From: Symsagittifera roscoffensis
Taxonomy: Eukaryota; Xenacoelomorpha; Acoela; Convolutidae
Length of the DNA: 64,000 nucleotides
Assembly: GCF_963678635.1 (NCBI RefSeq)
Contig: NC_087069.1
Location: 6,433,472-6,497,471 of the forward strand
Direction of reading: 5' to 3'
This document shows positions 1 to 10,348 of the stretch, piece by piece. Position 1 is the first letter of the stretch. Each line of letters starts with the position of its first letter. A program made the position numbers and the translations under genes. The notes below the pieces were generated by a model. That model did no database searches. It was not told the DNA's origin and saw only the letters and a program-made list of their open reading frames with translations.

Positions 1-103
1 GCGGACAACTTGGACTATGATGTTGCAATTCTCAAGTTGAGCCATGCCCTGCTCTTCAGCGACTTCATTCAGCCCATCTTCATACCCGTCCATCGATTCA
101 AAG
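1..103 (+). CDS. Serine protease homologue, exon with catalytic-Asp region (5' partial)
   Basis: Frame 1 reads NLDYDVAILKLSHALLFSDF then IQPIFIPVHRFK, the segment of a trypsin-fold domain (S1 family) that carries the catalytic Asp (the D of YDVAIL) and the loop before the GWG motif. The exon is cut by the window edge, so the signal peptide, any clip domain and the catalytic His are not visible. If it ends at base 103 its phase fits the next exon exactly (K-G-S-I-V-T-V-I-G-W-G), but the next two bases are GG, not GT. Either the donor is mutated or the boundary is elsewhere. The domain assignment is firm; the exon end is inferred. Confidence 0.75.
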
Positions 104-1078
104 GGATTTGACTTTAGTCTTGATTGTAGACTTAATCCAAGGCTTTGTAGACCTTTTCCAAGTTTTTTTAATGATAACTTGACTGAGTTGAAAAGAATTT
201 TTACAAATGAACTTTAGCGGGTGGAAAAAGAGGAGGGGGAACAAAAATGGGTCGCTCCATTCTAGTCTAGGCCCATGTGAACAATTTTCCCACCCCTCTT
301 TAATGTTAAACGGCAAATTCAACCAGTAAGGCATGTATATACGATGATTGGCTGAAAAAAAAATTACTGTTAACCAAGTGAACCATCTCCTCCCTTATTT
401 GGTTCAGGGGGGGGGGGGGGGTAGATCGTTTACTTGGACAATTTCGATTTCAGACGCAGGTACAAATCACAATTTATTAACAAATTCACTCCGTCAGGGA
501 CACTATACAGGCAGACTTGCCTATCTAGTAGCACAACATGCCGGTTTCCTTTAAATGAGAATGGATTTAAAAGAACTTTTAATTAATTAGAAAACAACCA
601 CTCATAGAAATTCCGATTGTCTCTTAATATACCACCTTAAAGATTGCAAAAAAAAATCCGAAACTAAGAATCAGACAATTTCTGTAAGTTTTTTCGAATT
701 AAATTGTTTTTCTGCGCAGTTTTATATTATTTATTTAGCTGAACAGAAACAGCTTTAGCCATTTTTTGTGAACATGCTAATTTTACCGGCAAAATAGTTC
801 CAGTCTTTGATTCTGTTGAGCGACGACGAGTGATTGATTCAACATCTAACAAACGATTCGGAGATTTTTTCGAAGCTGGTCAAACCTTTCTTTAAAAATG
901 TGACTAAGGAAAAGTTCAACTTGGTCCCTGGAAATAAAAAGAGATGGGATCAAATTAACGACCCTCCCCCCAAACAGACCAAGTTAAGATCATCCCCCTA
1001 AACGGTTAGGGGGGGGGGGTGCTAACTTCAAAAGATGATCCAAAAACAAAGCGAATCCGTTTGAATCAACCAATTAAG
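104..1078 (+). other. Intron of the protease homologue
   Basis: No coding similarity is seen here. The stretch is AT-rich with two G homopolymers (about 408-421 and 1009-1019). Its 3' end, TTAAG at 1074-1078, is a plausible acceptor for the next exon. The short open frames are not protein-like. Confidence 0.5.
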
Positions 1079-1210
1079 GGTCAATTGTGACCGTGATTGG
1101 GTGGGGCACAGCGAACGAAGGAAATCTGCAGCCCAGTTCACTCCTGCGACATGCAACTATTCCTGTTATCCCGCCTGCCGAATGTCAGATGATATACGGC
1201 GAACAGGGAA
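1079..1210 (+). CDS. Serine protease homologue, GWG exon
   Basis: From 1081 the frame reads SIVTVIGWGTANEGNLQPSS followed by LLRHATIPVIPPAECQMIYG. This is the central beta-barrel portion of a trypsin domain: the V-x-GWG motif, then the Leu-rich strand leading to the Cys that starts the methionine-loop disulphide. It joins in phase to the preceding exon if that one ends at 103. The 3' end is uncertain: the frame stays open into the downstream sequence and no GT occurs in a phase that joins exon 3. I place the end near 1200-1210 from family spacing only. Confidence 0.7.
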
Positions 1211-2339
1211 GCAATAGAGATATAGATTACAAAATCAGGAGTCTAAAAAATAAAAAATTTGAGTAGAAAGTTGTGACTTGAGCCTCAATTGGATTGCAAC
1301 GTGCATATCGGAACGATCGAGAGCTTTTATGGGGGGGGGGGGGGGGTTATGGATTCCAAATGGCAAAATTTAAATTTTCAAAAAATATGAGTATTCGACA
1401 TTTTTGTCGATAGTTTTTTTAGTCCGACCAAATTGACCAAAAAGACTCTAAGTGAAATGATTCTTAAATTTTCTCCAGACCGGGTACCTCAATCGCAGTG
1501 GAGTGCACAGAAATTTTTCCAGGGAGGGCGGTGTTTCGAATAATTTTGAAAATTTTGCGGAAGTTCTTTTTAGGTCAACCAAAGGCGCCTTTAGAAAAAA
1601 TTTGAGGCTGATCAGCCAAAAATGGATGACGTAAAGTCATGCCAAAGGGGGGACTCTTTGAAAACATTGGCAACCAGAATTGAGGGGGGGGGGGTCGGGA
1701 TGCTACTGGTTATTCATATAATTGTACAGGGTTAGATTTGATTGAATAACAAAGTAGTCTATTTCAGGGGCGGATCTAGGATTTTCTCGAGATTTTCAAA
1801 AACAATCCCAAAAAGTTGTCGCGACCTAGAAAAGAGCGACCAAACTGATTTTTGAGCTCTCTCAAATCACTATAAAGACCAATTTTGACCGAATTGTTTG
1901 CACCGCAAAAGGCGTTTTTAGGAATTTTTTAAAAAACGAAGACCGAAAAATTGCGTTTTTTCGGCACGTTCTCCCCCTCAAAATTAGTATATTTTGGCAC
2001 CGAAGGCGCCCTTAGAAAAATTTAGCGTCAGTCAGCCAAAATGGATATCTCAAAATAGTACAAAGGGGGACTCTTTGGGTCGGCAGGGGGTCGAATCCCT
2101 GAGGAGAGAGACGTCGCCCCTCCCCCTTAAATCTGCAGATGGTCTATTTAATAAATGACGAATAATTTTTCTGGCTAACCTTTCTGGCTAAGCTCACAAC
2201 TACTCTGTACAACATTTGCGGTCTAATTATTAATTATTCACACCTGATTAATTAAGTTCGATTCCTGATGTGGTTTTAAAATTGCCATGAAATAAAATAG
2301 CCTGATTTTGTAATGTTGTAATGCGTAATGTGACAATAG
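1211..2339 (+). other. Intron with transposon debris
   Basis: This intron contains the complete hAT-type MITE at 1765-2141 and, at about 1380-1700, a decayed relative of the same repeat (shared pieces: the Lys/Phe-coding run near GACCAAATTGACC, the GGCGCCTTTAGAAAA block, and CAAAGGGGGGACTCTTTG). G homopolymers lie at 1331-1346 and 1683-1692. The acceptor CAATAG ends at 2339. Confidence 0.5.
1765..2141 (+). mobile_element. hAT-type non-autonomous element (MITE)
   Basis: The element starts CAGGGGCGGATCTAGG and ends with the decayed complement TTAAATCTGCAGATG. It is flanked by a perfect 8-bp direct repeat, GTCTATTT (1757-1764 and 2142-2149). An 8-bp target duplication with CAGGGG...CCCCTG termini is characteristic of the hAT superfamily. 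At 377 bp with no open frame it cannot encode a transposase. Related copies occur at 16023, about 17040, 48410 and 49154. Confidence 0.85.
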
Positions 2340-2400
2340 GCAATCACCGACAAGATGATATGTGCCGGATATCTGCGGGGAGGTGTCGACACCTGTCGTG
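2340..2400 (+). CDS. Serine protease homologue, MICAGY exon
   Basis: This 61-bp exon reads AITDKMICAGYLRGGVDTCR, the strand and disulphide loop just before the active-site serine of S1 proteases (normally TDxMxCAGxxxGGxDxCxGDSGGPL). The upstream acceptor is CAATAG and the downstream donor is a good GTAAGC at 2401. It ends in phase 1, matching the acceptor of the last exon. A near-identical but decayed copy lies at 5552-5612. Confidence 0.85.
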
Positions 2401-2918
2401 GTAAGCTGTGCATATTTTTCCCTTTTGACTCGTCTGTTAAGCTCAATTCCATTACCCACCCCCCCCCCCCCCCCACACACACACACACACACACGCATAC
2501 ACACATACACAGCGCAAATTGTCCTTTTCCATAATAATTGTTGATGCTGGTGTAGCAGAATGAGGAAATTTTTGCCCTAAAGAACAATGTTTCGAAAAAA
2601 AAATTGTTTCGGAATAGTTAGTTTGATCATCATGAAAAAATTAATTAATTTTCAAAACTGAACTTCAAATGGGGGAGGGTAGCGGTAATGAGCCGCCTGT
2701 TAATGTCTAAGCTAAATTTCAAAACCTGATGTTAAAAAAAATTACATCCGCCTCCAAAAATAACTAAATGGATGGTTAATGATATGCTGTTTTTGTACCC
2801 AGAAACGAACTCTTTCCTTATTTCGCAATAGGGGGGAGGGGGAGTACTTAAAACGATGAAAGATTTGATAAAAACACAAGAACCTCTTGCGTGTCCAATA
2901 ACTCCGTTTTGATTGAAG
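2401..2918 (+). other. Intron with C-run and CA microsatellite
   Basis: A C homopolymer (about 2459-2474) runs straight into a CA dinucleotide repeat (to about 2493). A G-rich stretch lies near 2831-2843. The rest is AT-rich without coding signal. The acceptor is GAAG at 2915-2918, with a weak pyrimidine tract. Confidence 0.6.
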
Positions 2919-3091
2919 GTGACGGGGGAGGACCTCTGGTCACAATTGGGTGTCACGGGGGAGCATACTGCAACTACGAACTACTGGGCATCGCCTCCTA
3001 CACCAGTGGGTGTGGCAGACCAAACAGGCCAGGCGTGTACACCAAAATGAATACTTTTGTAGAATGGCTCAGCTACTATTCCACCGACTGA
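2919..3091 (+). CDS. Serine protease homologue, last exon, Ser-to-Gly
   Basis: Joined to the previous exon the frame reads C-R-G-D-G-G-G-P-L, then LVTIGCHGGAYCNYELLGIA, and ends with RPNRPGVYTKMNTFVEWLSY and a TGA stop. This is the C-terminal third of a trypsin domain, including the substrate-pocket strand (GIASYTSGCG) and the final helix (VYTKMNTFVEWL). The residue that should be the nucleophilic serine is glycine (GGG, 2924-2926), so the product should be catalytically dead. Such serine protease homologues in arthropods act as cofactors in melanisation and immune cascades; that role is known of the family and is not shown here. AATAAA lies at 3113-3118. Confidence 0.85.
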
Positions 3092-4300
3092 ACATAATTA
3101 TATTCATTTCTTAATAAAATTAATAAATTAATAATATGAAAATTGATGAATTTAAAAAATAAAAATATTTTCAAAAATATTATTAGAATAAATGTTAGGT
3201 CTATTTACACAAAATTAAGATGTGATCCACAGAAAAATGACCACAAACTGTTACGGACAGCGGCTACCGTGCATTTAGTTAAAAATGTAATGCAGTTTTT
3301 CTTACTTGTTTCAAAAGTTATTTCAAACAAAAGTTAGTTAAAACAATAGTTCAATTATAACGCCGGGAGAGCTCGGTCTTTAAACCACAAGGCCCGATTT
3401 CAAAATTTAGTGCATGAAAAGAATAAAAACAGTTCCATTCAGTTTTGTGACAACTGTTTGGGTTTTTGTTTTTGAGAAGTTTGAAGTTTTTTAAAACGTA
3501 ATTTGTTGACTAAATATTAGTTTGAAAGAAGAAGAACTCAATTTGATCGCATCTTTTTGTTAAAGTTTTCCGATCGAAGTTTTTAGACCAACTAGACTGC
3601 TCAAATCAGATTGCAGCCTATAATGTTCCGAATGCCTTTTAAGGTCTATAGAGTAGTGTTCGCTGACAAAAAAAAATTGATGATACAAAATTTACATATA
3701 AAAAGTTGAAACAGCTTGCATCAGATTACTTTGAAATCCCTCATCTACACGCTATGTAAAATACAGTGTGATTTTATTTGAATTTAGAAAATTTTTAAAG
3801 AGATCAACTAGCATGCCTCGGCTCTTTTTGAATCAATTTATACAACGTATCAAATATCCGCGTAAAAGTTAATAACAAAAAATATCGCGCGTTTATTGTC
3901 CCAAATTGAGCAATCTGGTAACATTTAAACTCCCATTACTGATAAGTTAAACTTTAACTGATAAACTTAAATTTAACTTAAACAGTTTTAGTTTTATCTA
4001 ATTGTTGTGAGAAACTTATTAAATAGATATGTTATGTTTGATGTTTCTGCCTGTTTGAAGGATCTGCCGGTTTGAAGGAGCGCCCTTTGAAGGATTTTAT
4101 AGACAAGTCTGTCAAGTGGCTTCTTGGGGTGAAAGGTGAAACTGGAACCGGCATGAAGAGTCTGCTGGTGCACCGCTGGACCTATTGAGCTCGAGTGAAA
4201 TAGTTCCTTGCTTTTGATTTTTGTAGTTCGACTTTAAAATTCAAGTAAATTTAAACGTCTTTTTTTCGTTTTTTAAAATTCCTACGTAAAATGGATAAAA
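3092..4300. other. Non-coding spacer
   Basis: After the AATAAA at 3113 the sequence is AT-rich. I see no recognisable coding region, RNA gene or complete transposon. A few short open frames (such as 3143-3337) are low-complexity Lys/Asn-rich and unconvincing. Confidence 0.5.
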
Positions 4301-5190
4301 ATGATATGTAAAACTCCCATGGGTAACAATTCAATGCTAGATGTTTATGTTAATACTGCCATCTCAAATGTCCGAGTACTCAGGAGAGTACCAAAAGGCT
4401 CGCGTCTTCTCTTGGCGGAAAATCTATCGGACAAAATGAAGGATAAGGCAGAGGAGTTTTTTTTGAAGCAAAAAAAGTGGACCCAAACAAACCAAAAGCA
4501 TGAGCTCTTTGATGAACGAAAAAGCTCGAACAAATGCAGTTTCACTTCCAAAACCCCAACCCCATGTTTCAAGCCCCTCTTTGAGTAACCTCGAGCAGAG
4601 AATAAAGCTAAAATGTAGTAACCTCAATGGAAGAAAAAAAAACGATTTGGATAAAAATGGCTGCTTTGGATGATAGAATTGCCTCTTTTTTTAACTGCTA
4701 GCTACCATAAACTATTGTTCAAGCACCCCCAGTGAGCCAAATTTGCAGCTCCAAACCTTGACGATTTCGAAAGTTTTTATCGTAACCACACTCGATCTAT
4801 ACAAAGCGTTAATGTCTTTTCCGAACTTCCGTGAAAGTCCGTAAGAAATAGTTCTTCAATTTTTTAAATTTCTTGTTAGTAAGTCGAATGGCAGTGCCGA
4901 TCTTAATTTTTTGATAAGGCTGACTAAGCTCATAAACTTCATTGGAGTTGACAAAACACTCGAACACATTAGACTTTTCTTTTTCGGCGCCAAGCTTGTC
5001 ACCCTCATAAAGATAGACGGAGTGTAGAGATCAACTGCGATTGGCAACACGCTAAGGCGCGTGCGTCTAAAAGCGCTGGAAGCAAGACCCTCCCAGAGAG
5101 ACAAAGCTTTGTCGAAAACCTAAAGGTCGCGTGCGTAACTAAACAAGGAGCAGAAAAAGCTGCACAATCGTTTCGAAACCCAATTGAGTG
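4301..5190 (+). pseudogene. Decayed reverse-transcriptase element, fragment A
   Basis: 4340-4590 encodes VRVLRRVPKGSRLLLAENLS and then a Lys/Glu-rich stretch, resembling the region upstream of the RT in a class of non-LTR-like elements (R-x-P-K-G-S-R-x-x-x-A). From 4877 the frame reads LFFFGAKLVTLIKIDGV, stop, then RSTAIGNTLRRVRLKALEA, and in another frame VACVTKQGAEKAAQSFRN. These match the order of RT blocks FFGAxLxxLxKxDGGxRPIAxGNTLRRLxxK and VGxxTKxGAExxxHxxR. Stops and at least one frameshift make it non-functional. Fragment B lies at 6063-7430. I cannot name the clade with confidence. Confidence 0.55.
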
Positions 5191-5214
5191 AGACGACAAT
5201 CCAAAGTTTACTGT

Positions 5215-5459
5215 TATTTTAAAACTAGATTCTTGAGAATGCCTTTAACTCTCTAAATCGAGAAAAATGCTGAATTATGTTTCTTAAATCGTCTAGAATT
5301 GTACAAATATACCCATTGCGCGTAAAACATACTTGGTTATCTTTTTTTGGAAAATATTTCATGATGTCAGAGGATGGAACTTTGCAGCTGTCAGAAGACG
5401 GATTTCAGAAAATGGATCTCTGATGTACAGCATTTGCAGTCGAGTTAGTAATTTTTGAG
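5215..5459. other. Spacer between the RT fragment and the protease pseudogene
   Basis: AT-rich sequence with no coding signal recognised. Confidence 0.4.
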
Positions 5460-6058
5460 ACCAGAACAATTAAATTCGATTCATGTTGTGGTTCTCGAAT
5501 TTTGTGAAGAAGAAGCCTAATTTTGTAATATAATTTGACAAAGAGAAATTCACCGTCAAGATGATATGTGCCGGATATCTACAGGGAGGTGACCTTACGT
5601 GTCTTTGTGAGCTGTGCCTATTTTTATTTTTGCCTACTTTTTTCCACTACCCCCTCAAATATTGCAAATTTTCTTTTTTTGTAATAACTATTGATGGTGG
5701 TGCAGCTACATGAGAAAACTTTTGTCTATAAGAACAATTTTTTGAAAGAAAAAATTATTTCAGAGTAGTTGTTTTGATCATCATGCACATCATAATCACA
5801 CTAGGACTTCCATGAATTAGTTTTCAGAACAGAGTTTTAAACAATGGGGGTAGTAGCAATAAACCGCATGTTAACATCCAAGCTAAAAATCAAAAGTTGA
5901 TGTTGTAAAATTAAGAAACAAAAAGAATTTTTGTCATGATGAGTTTGTTCTTATTTTGTCTATAAAAACACAAGAACCTCTGTATGTTGTTTAGCTAAAA
6001 TTTGATTGGAGGTGACAAGGAGGACCCTTGGTCGCAATTAGGTGTCACGGGACTCAAT
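5460..6058 (+). pseudogene. Decayed duplicate of the protease homologue 3' end
   Basis: The block repeats 2240-2960 in order: the intron start (AATTAAATTCGATTCATGTTG), the exon TVKMICAGYLQGG (near 5552-5612), the TGTAATAACTATTGATG intron segment and a ruined last exon, where GGTGACAAGGAGGACCC (6011-6027) replaces the GDGGGPL coding stretch. The donor position reads TTTGTGAGC and the final exon soon hits stops. It is a duplicated, degenerate copy of the adjacent gene, with no coding capacity left. Confidence 0.75.
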
Positions 6059-6062
6059 AAAG

Positions 6063-7430
6063 TGTCAAAAAACTGGGCGGAAAATCTATCGGACCAAATG
6101 CATGACAACGTAGAGGATAATACAAACTGACTACTTATTTAACAATTGTCTTGTTTTCTTTTGGAGCAACCAAAAAATAAGTGGACGCAAGCAAAGTACA
6201 AGCATGAGCTCTTTGATGATTAAAAAATTTCGAGCAAATATCGTTTCAATTTCAAAACTCCATCCCCAAATTTCAATCTAGCCTTTTGGTGACCTCCTGC
6301 AGAGAATGAAACTAATAATTAGTCAGCTTAATGAGAGAAATGCAAAAAAAAGAGATAAAGTTTGCTGTTTCGGATGACAAAACTGAGTCATCATCAACTG
6401 ATAACTACCAAAAACTATTGTCTCTAGAAAGTTTTTAAAAAATTTCGTAACTGATCTATACACAGCGATAATGTCTTTACCGAATGCATCAGTAGCAGGT
6501 CCGTATTAATTATTTACTGAAAATTTTAAAGATCTTGTAATTATTTTCAATGGCAATGCAGAACTTAATTTTGTGACATCACTTATTATGCTCATACACC
6601 TCATTGCAGTTGGCAAAATACCCGAACCCTTGGTTACCATTTTCGCGGAAGACCTATGATGATGCAAAAGAGGAAACACAACCAGGCAATCCTGCAGCTC
6701 ATAGTTTTTTTTGTGGGAGCAATTTAGACCTTAGACAAAAATTTGAATTTTAACATCTATTGTTCAGATCATAGAAATTCAGCCGACGACTATAAGGTAG
6801 TAGTGCAAAGCCTAAAAACATTCAAAAAATGGAGCAAACTTACGGCCTGAGCTTGTTCACTGAAAAATACAAACATTTTTGAGACCTCATGAAAAATTGC
6901 TTTAGCGTGCCAAAATTTCTTTTTTTTGCATACGAGACAAAGTACTATGGTTCGACAAAGTACTAGAAAACTCAAAAAGGAGAATAACGAAAGGTGTCTT
7001 TGGATGTTTTTTTTGATCGTCTGAATGCCTTTATAAGTCAGAATTTATCTTTTATAGCCACGACAGTTATACAGAATCGATCAAAAGCGACATATAATTT
7101 GACACTCGCTTCATCTGCTGTTGGTAATCAGCTCTTGGTGGATGTTACGGTAGTAGACTACATGGCCCTCAGTAGGATTTGTGTGGTGTCGGTTCGTAAA
7201 CATGTTTTGATATCTTTTTCAACTGCTAGCTTTTGAGATTCAGAGCGCGACCTGCCCGGCCCTATCACGGAGATTTTTTGAGCAAGCTTTCCAAAAGTCT
7301 AAGCATATGTACTGATTAAACCAGGACAGGCAGCTTTTCAAAACAAAGAATCTCCCTGGCATTACAGATTGCGAACGCCGTTTGCCTACTCGACAAAAAA
7401 GACAAAATAACTTTCGACTTATTCATAAAG
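6063..7430 (+). pseudogene. Decayed reverse-transcriptase element, fragment B
   Basis: 6067-6300 is a diverged copy of 4420-4600 (AENLSD, then KHELFDD, ending with the CAGAGAATGAAACTA stretch). About 6553-6660 reads NGNAELNFVTSLIMLIHLIA, paralleling NGSADLNFLIRLTKLINFIG in fragment A. About 7340-7430 reads SFSKQRISLALQIANAVCLL, which resembles the block after the RT palm in the same class (Q-R-I-S-x-A-x-Q-x-x-N-A). The open frame at 6994-7236 lies between these blocks and may be part of the element. Many stops and frameshifts are present. Its adjacency to the protease pseudogene suggests both were duplicated or inserted together. Confidence 0.5.
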
Positions 7431-7879
7431 ATTTCCTCGTGTCGAGCTACGTGTTCTAGTTGAAAAAAAAAATTAAATCAAAAATAAAATGAGTTCAATT
7501 TGAACACACCAAGAATAGTCATCGCTTTATTATCACTTTCATATGTAGAAATTTTCATAGTTTTTGATGGAATATGCGATGAAGGGACTCCTAACTTAAC
7601 TGTAGCCTCGGTTACTATGATACTTTTGATCTTCTAATTAGATCGAAGTAGGAAAAACAAAAATTATATAAAAAATCAACTAAATGAATATGAAAGCCTC
7701 TCCAAAAGATACCGTCCATGTATCAACGCATTAATCGATAAGCAGCTTGTGTGTTGAGACAACAAAATTTTTTTAAAAGGAGAAAATGAAATCGGAGATG
7801 ACAAGGAACAAAAATTGACTACAAGCTATATCAATGAGTCAAATCATTCTCACTGTACATAGACTGTTGGACCTGTCAA
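7431..7879. other. Spacer
   Basis: AT-rich; no gene, repeat or RNA recognised. Confidence 0.4.
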
Positions 7880-8516
7880 GAAAACAAATAAGGACGCAGT
7901 CATAATGAGTCATTACAATCTGGTTTGCCTAACTGAAACCACACTCGTCCTGGAAATAACAGACGATTCTTCATTTCTCCCTGACTACCCAACCTCAGGA
8001 AAGAAAAAACAAGGAACACTGACAAAATAAAAAAGGTTTTGTACCTATCTTTGTTAGATGTGACATTCCTTTAATAAAATTAAACTTAGAGCTTGATAAA
8101 CTTGATAGCTCAAGTTCAAAAATGATACAATCCTGTTCTGGTATATCTACAGCGAGCCAAGCAGATATTGTTTTTCTACTAAAGAGTTTTTGACTCTTTT
8201 TAACAAGCTAAGCACTCTCTCCTCTGGCTGCTCAAATTTACTCATCACAGGACGACGCATTCCAACTATGAGTAACATATTCTGACAAATGAAGATAGAC
8301 TCAACATTGTTTAATTTTAGTCAAATGAATCTGATAAAAAAAACAAAGGTTGATCTTAAACTGATTTTTCTTTTCAGCCAACAAAGCAGAAACTTATCTG
8401 ACCACAAGTTTTTCCCTGTTACCTTTGATGTCAAGATAACAGACTCAGAAATAAATCAGGGTTGCTGTAATGAACTTTATGAGTTTTCGGAGTTTTCTTG
8501 ATCAACGCTGCCGACT
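7880..8516 (+). pseudogene. Non-LTR retrotransposon (LINE) endonuclease remnant
   Basis: About 7906-7985 reads HYNLVCLTETTLVLEITDDS then SFLPDYPTSG, the N-terminal part of an apurinic-like endonuclease (the E of LTET is the metal-binding Glu). Further on come SNLLITGRRIPTM and LIFLFSQQSRNLSDHKFFPV; SDH is the C-terminal catalytic motif. The reading is broken by stops and frame changes. The sequence is cut at 8516 by the Gypsy element and continues at 12719 (ADWRKIESKLL). This is an old LINE copy, probably CR1/Jockey-like from the endonuclease style, but the clade is not certain. Confidence 0.65.
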
Positions 8517-8727
8517 TGTTAGAGTAGTGAATTGTATTGTATAGAAAGAATAGTTTTTTAACTTTAATTATAAAGCAACTGTGAGGCATCAAATACAAAT
8601 TTTACTGCAGCGTTCTGTTTTAGTTCGTACCGGACGATAGAGATCGCAAGGTCACGACAGCAGGTCCCCAGACAGAAAAGAAACAAACTTATATAACTTA
8701 CATAAACTCAAACTGGTCCCTATCTCA
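8517..8727 (-). repeat. 3' LTR of the minus-strand Gypsy
   Basis: 211 bp, the same length as the partner at 12508-12718 and clearly alignable with scattered substitutions. On the plus strand it starts TGTTAGAGTAG and ends CCCTATCTCA. The divergence between the two LTRs indicates an old insertion. Confidence 0.85.
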
Positions 8728-8838
8728 TTCGGGCAACCACAAATAAATTTTAGATCGTAGATGTAAAATTTATCGACTCATCAATTTAGCCAACGTTTTA
8801 AAGAACAGTTTTAGTTTCTTAAGGTTTTTCTGTATCTC

Positions 8839-9345
8839 TCATTTGTGCTCGATCCGGTGAATCATCACTCCACCCATTTTGTCGACTCCTTTCCGTTGTC
8901 GCGTCAATCTGCGCGTTTCCTCCTCACCCAGCTTCCTTTTACCGACGGTTTTCGGTGTCTGTTCTCTGTCTGTTCCCGACGGTTCGTTCTCTCCGCTCGC
9001 TGCCGGTAAAATTGCAGTTTTCTCGGATGCGCCCGCGCGCCCCACGACTGCCCATTCACTATCCTCATCTTCGTCGCTTTTGTCCTTGCTGTATTCGACT
9101 ATTCTATTTTTCCTCGTTTTTTGCGCTCGTTCCATATCTTCGTCTTCGCTGTATTCGACCATTCGGTTTTTCTTCGTTTTCCGCGCTTTTTCTATTTCTA
9201 ATTGGTCCTTCTCCGCTTGCCTCTTATGCTTCGTAGGCTTGCTTGGAGTGTTAGTCTCGATCTCCTTCTCAATTCGGCATTCTTCAGCCGCCGATCTAAA
9301 TGAAACACCACTTCGCCTTAGTAACGACCTTTTTTTCATTTGCAC
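8839..9345 (-). pseudogene. C-terminal basic/acidic tail of Gypsy Pol
   Basis: 168 residues rich in Lys, Arg, Glu and Ser with two internal repeats (KTKKNRMVEYSEDED and KTRKNRIVEYSKDKSDEDED). No enzymatic motif is seen. Its place between integrase and the 3' LTR matches the long low-complexity tail of the other Gypsy (55168-56703). It is probably the disordered end of the polyprotein; an independent ORF is possible but less likely. Confidence 0.5.
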
Positions 9346-9683
9346 CGTGTGTTTTGTTAATTTATCATTTTTTGTAGTAAACGTTTATACCTTCTTGGGT
9401 CCTTTGGGTCCGTTTTACCGGTCTTCTGGTATACCGTCGTGGTACTGGTTTTGTGTCGCTTTAACCACTCTGGTGCCTTAGGCAGCTGTCATACCTTGGG
9501 ATCCACCACCTCTGTGGCCTTAGGGTCCACGTCTAATTGGTCCTTTTCCGCGTCTGTCCCGATCAGGTCATTCTCATCCAAAACCCTTGGGGTTTTACGA
9601 TTTTTCCGGGCGTACACACACGAGATCACTACGTTTCTCCCAATCGAGGTTTAATTCCACATCAGGTAGATCACTCGCCTTGT

Positions 9684-9944
9684 CTAAACAAGATAATTTC
9701 TTGCAAGATAACATTTTGCCAATTTAGATTTTTTGATGATGGTTTTTTCGTCAAATTTCGAAGGGGCCGTATTTGCTTCTCTTCCATGGTAGGCCTCAAA
9801 GGGCGTTAGGTTAGCCTTAGAATGCGGCACGAGTCGTAAGGCGCTTAGGGCACGGGATATCATTGATCCAAATTTATGGTTTTTGTTTTCCCGGAGATAT
9901 GTGAGAACGTAGTTTTTTAATGAGCCAATTGTCCTTTCGACCAT
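9684..9944 (-). pseudogene. Gypsy integrase, C-terminal catalytic part
   Basis: Reads MVERTIGSLKNYVLTYLREN and later LTPFEAYHGREANT. The E of MVERTI corresponds to the last acidic residue of the integrase DDE triad, and TPFEAYHGR is the conserved post-catalytic motif of Gypsy integrases (commonly SPFEALYGR). The DNA between here and 10349 holds the rest of the core, with stops and shifts. Confidence 0.7.
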
Positions 9945-10348
9945 CCCCGTAGCACTTCAATTGCGGCACAGCAACTCAATGCCCTCATAAATACAGCAGT
10001 TTTTTTTGTATTTCATTCGAGAAGAACCCAGTTGCCTGATCCATATGTAATTTTCTTGGGTGCCCATGTGTGTTTTTGTACTTTCTTAGGAATTCAATAC
10101 ATTTTTAGACTTGTTACTGGAGCAGACATAAGCCGACGGCCAATGCGAAATGGTATCTACTGCTTGTAGAACATTTTTCTTCCGACCCCGTACATAATAT
10201 ACCGGACCCCAGAAATCTAATTGAACCAAATCATTAGGTTCCCTGGGCACATAGGTGTCCCCCATGTCATTTTTTGGAATGCCGGTTTAAAATTTTTACC
10301 TGCTTCTAGTCAGCTTTTACATTATTTGGCTGTGGCCGCAAGGTTCCT

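Noticed and set aside
2362-2544. Proline/histidine-rich 60-aa open frame
   Set aside because: Produced by the C-run and CA microsatellite in the protease intron.
8879-9481. 200-aa plus-strand open frame, Ser/Phe-rich
   Set aside because: It is the antisense shadow of the charged Gypsy tail on the minus strand (8839-9345), which has the expected position and composition.
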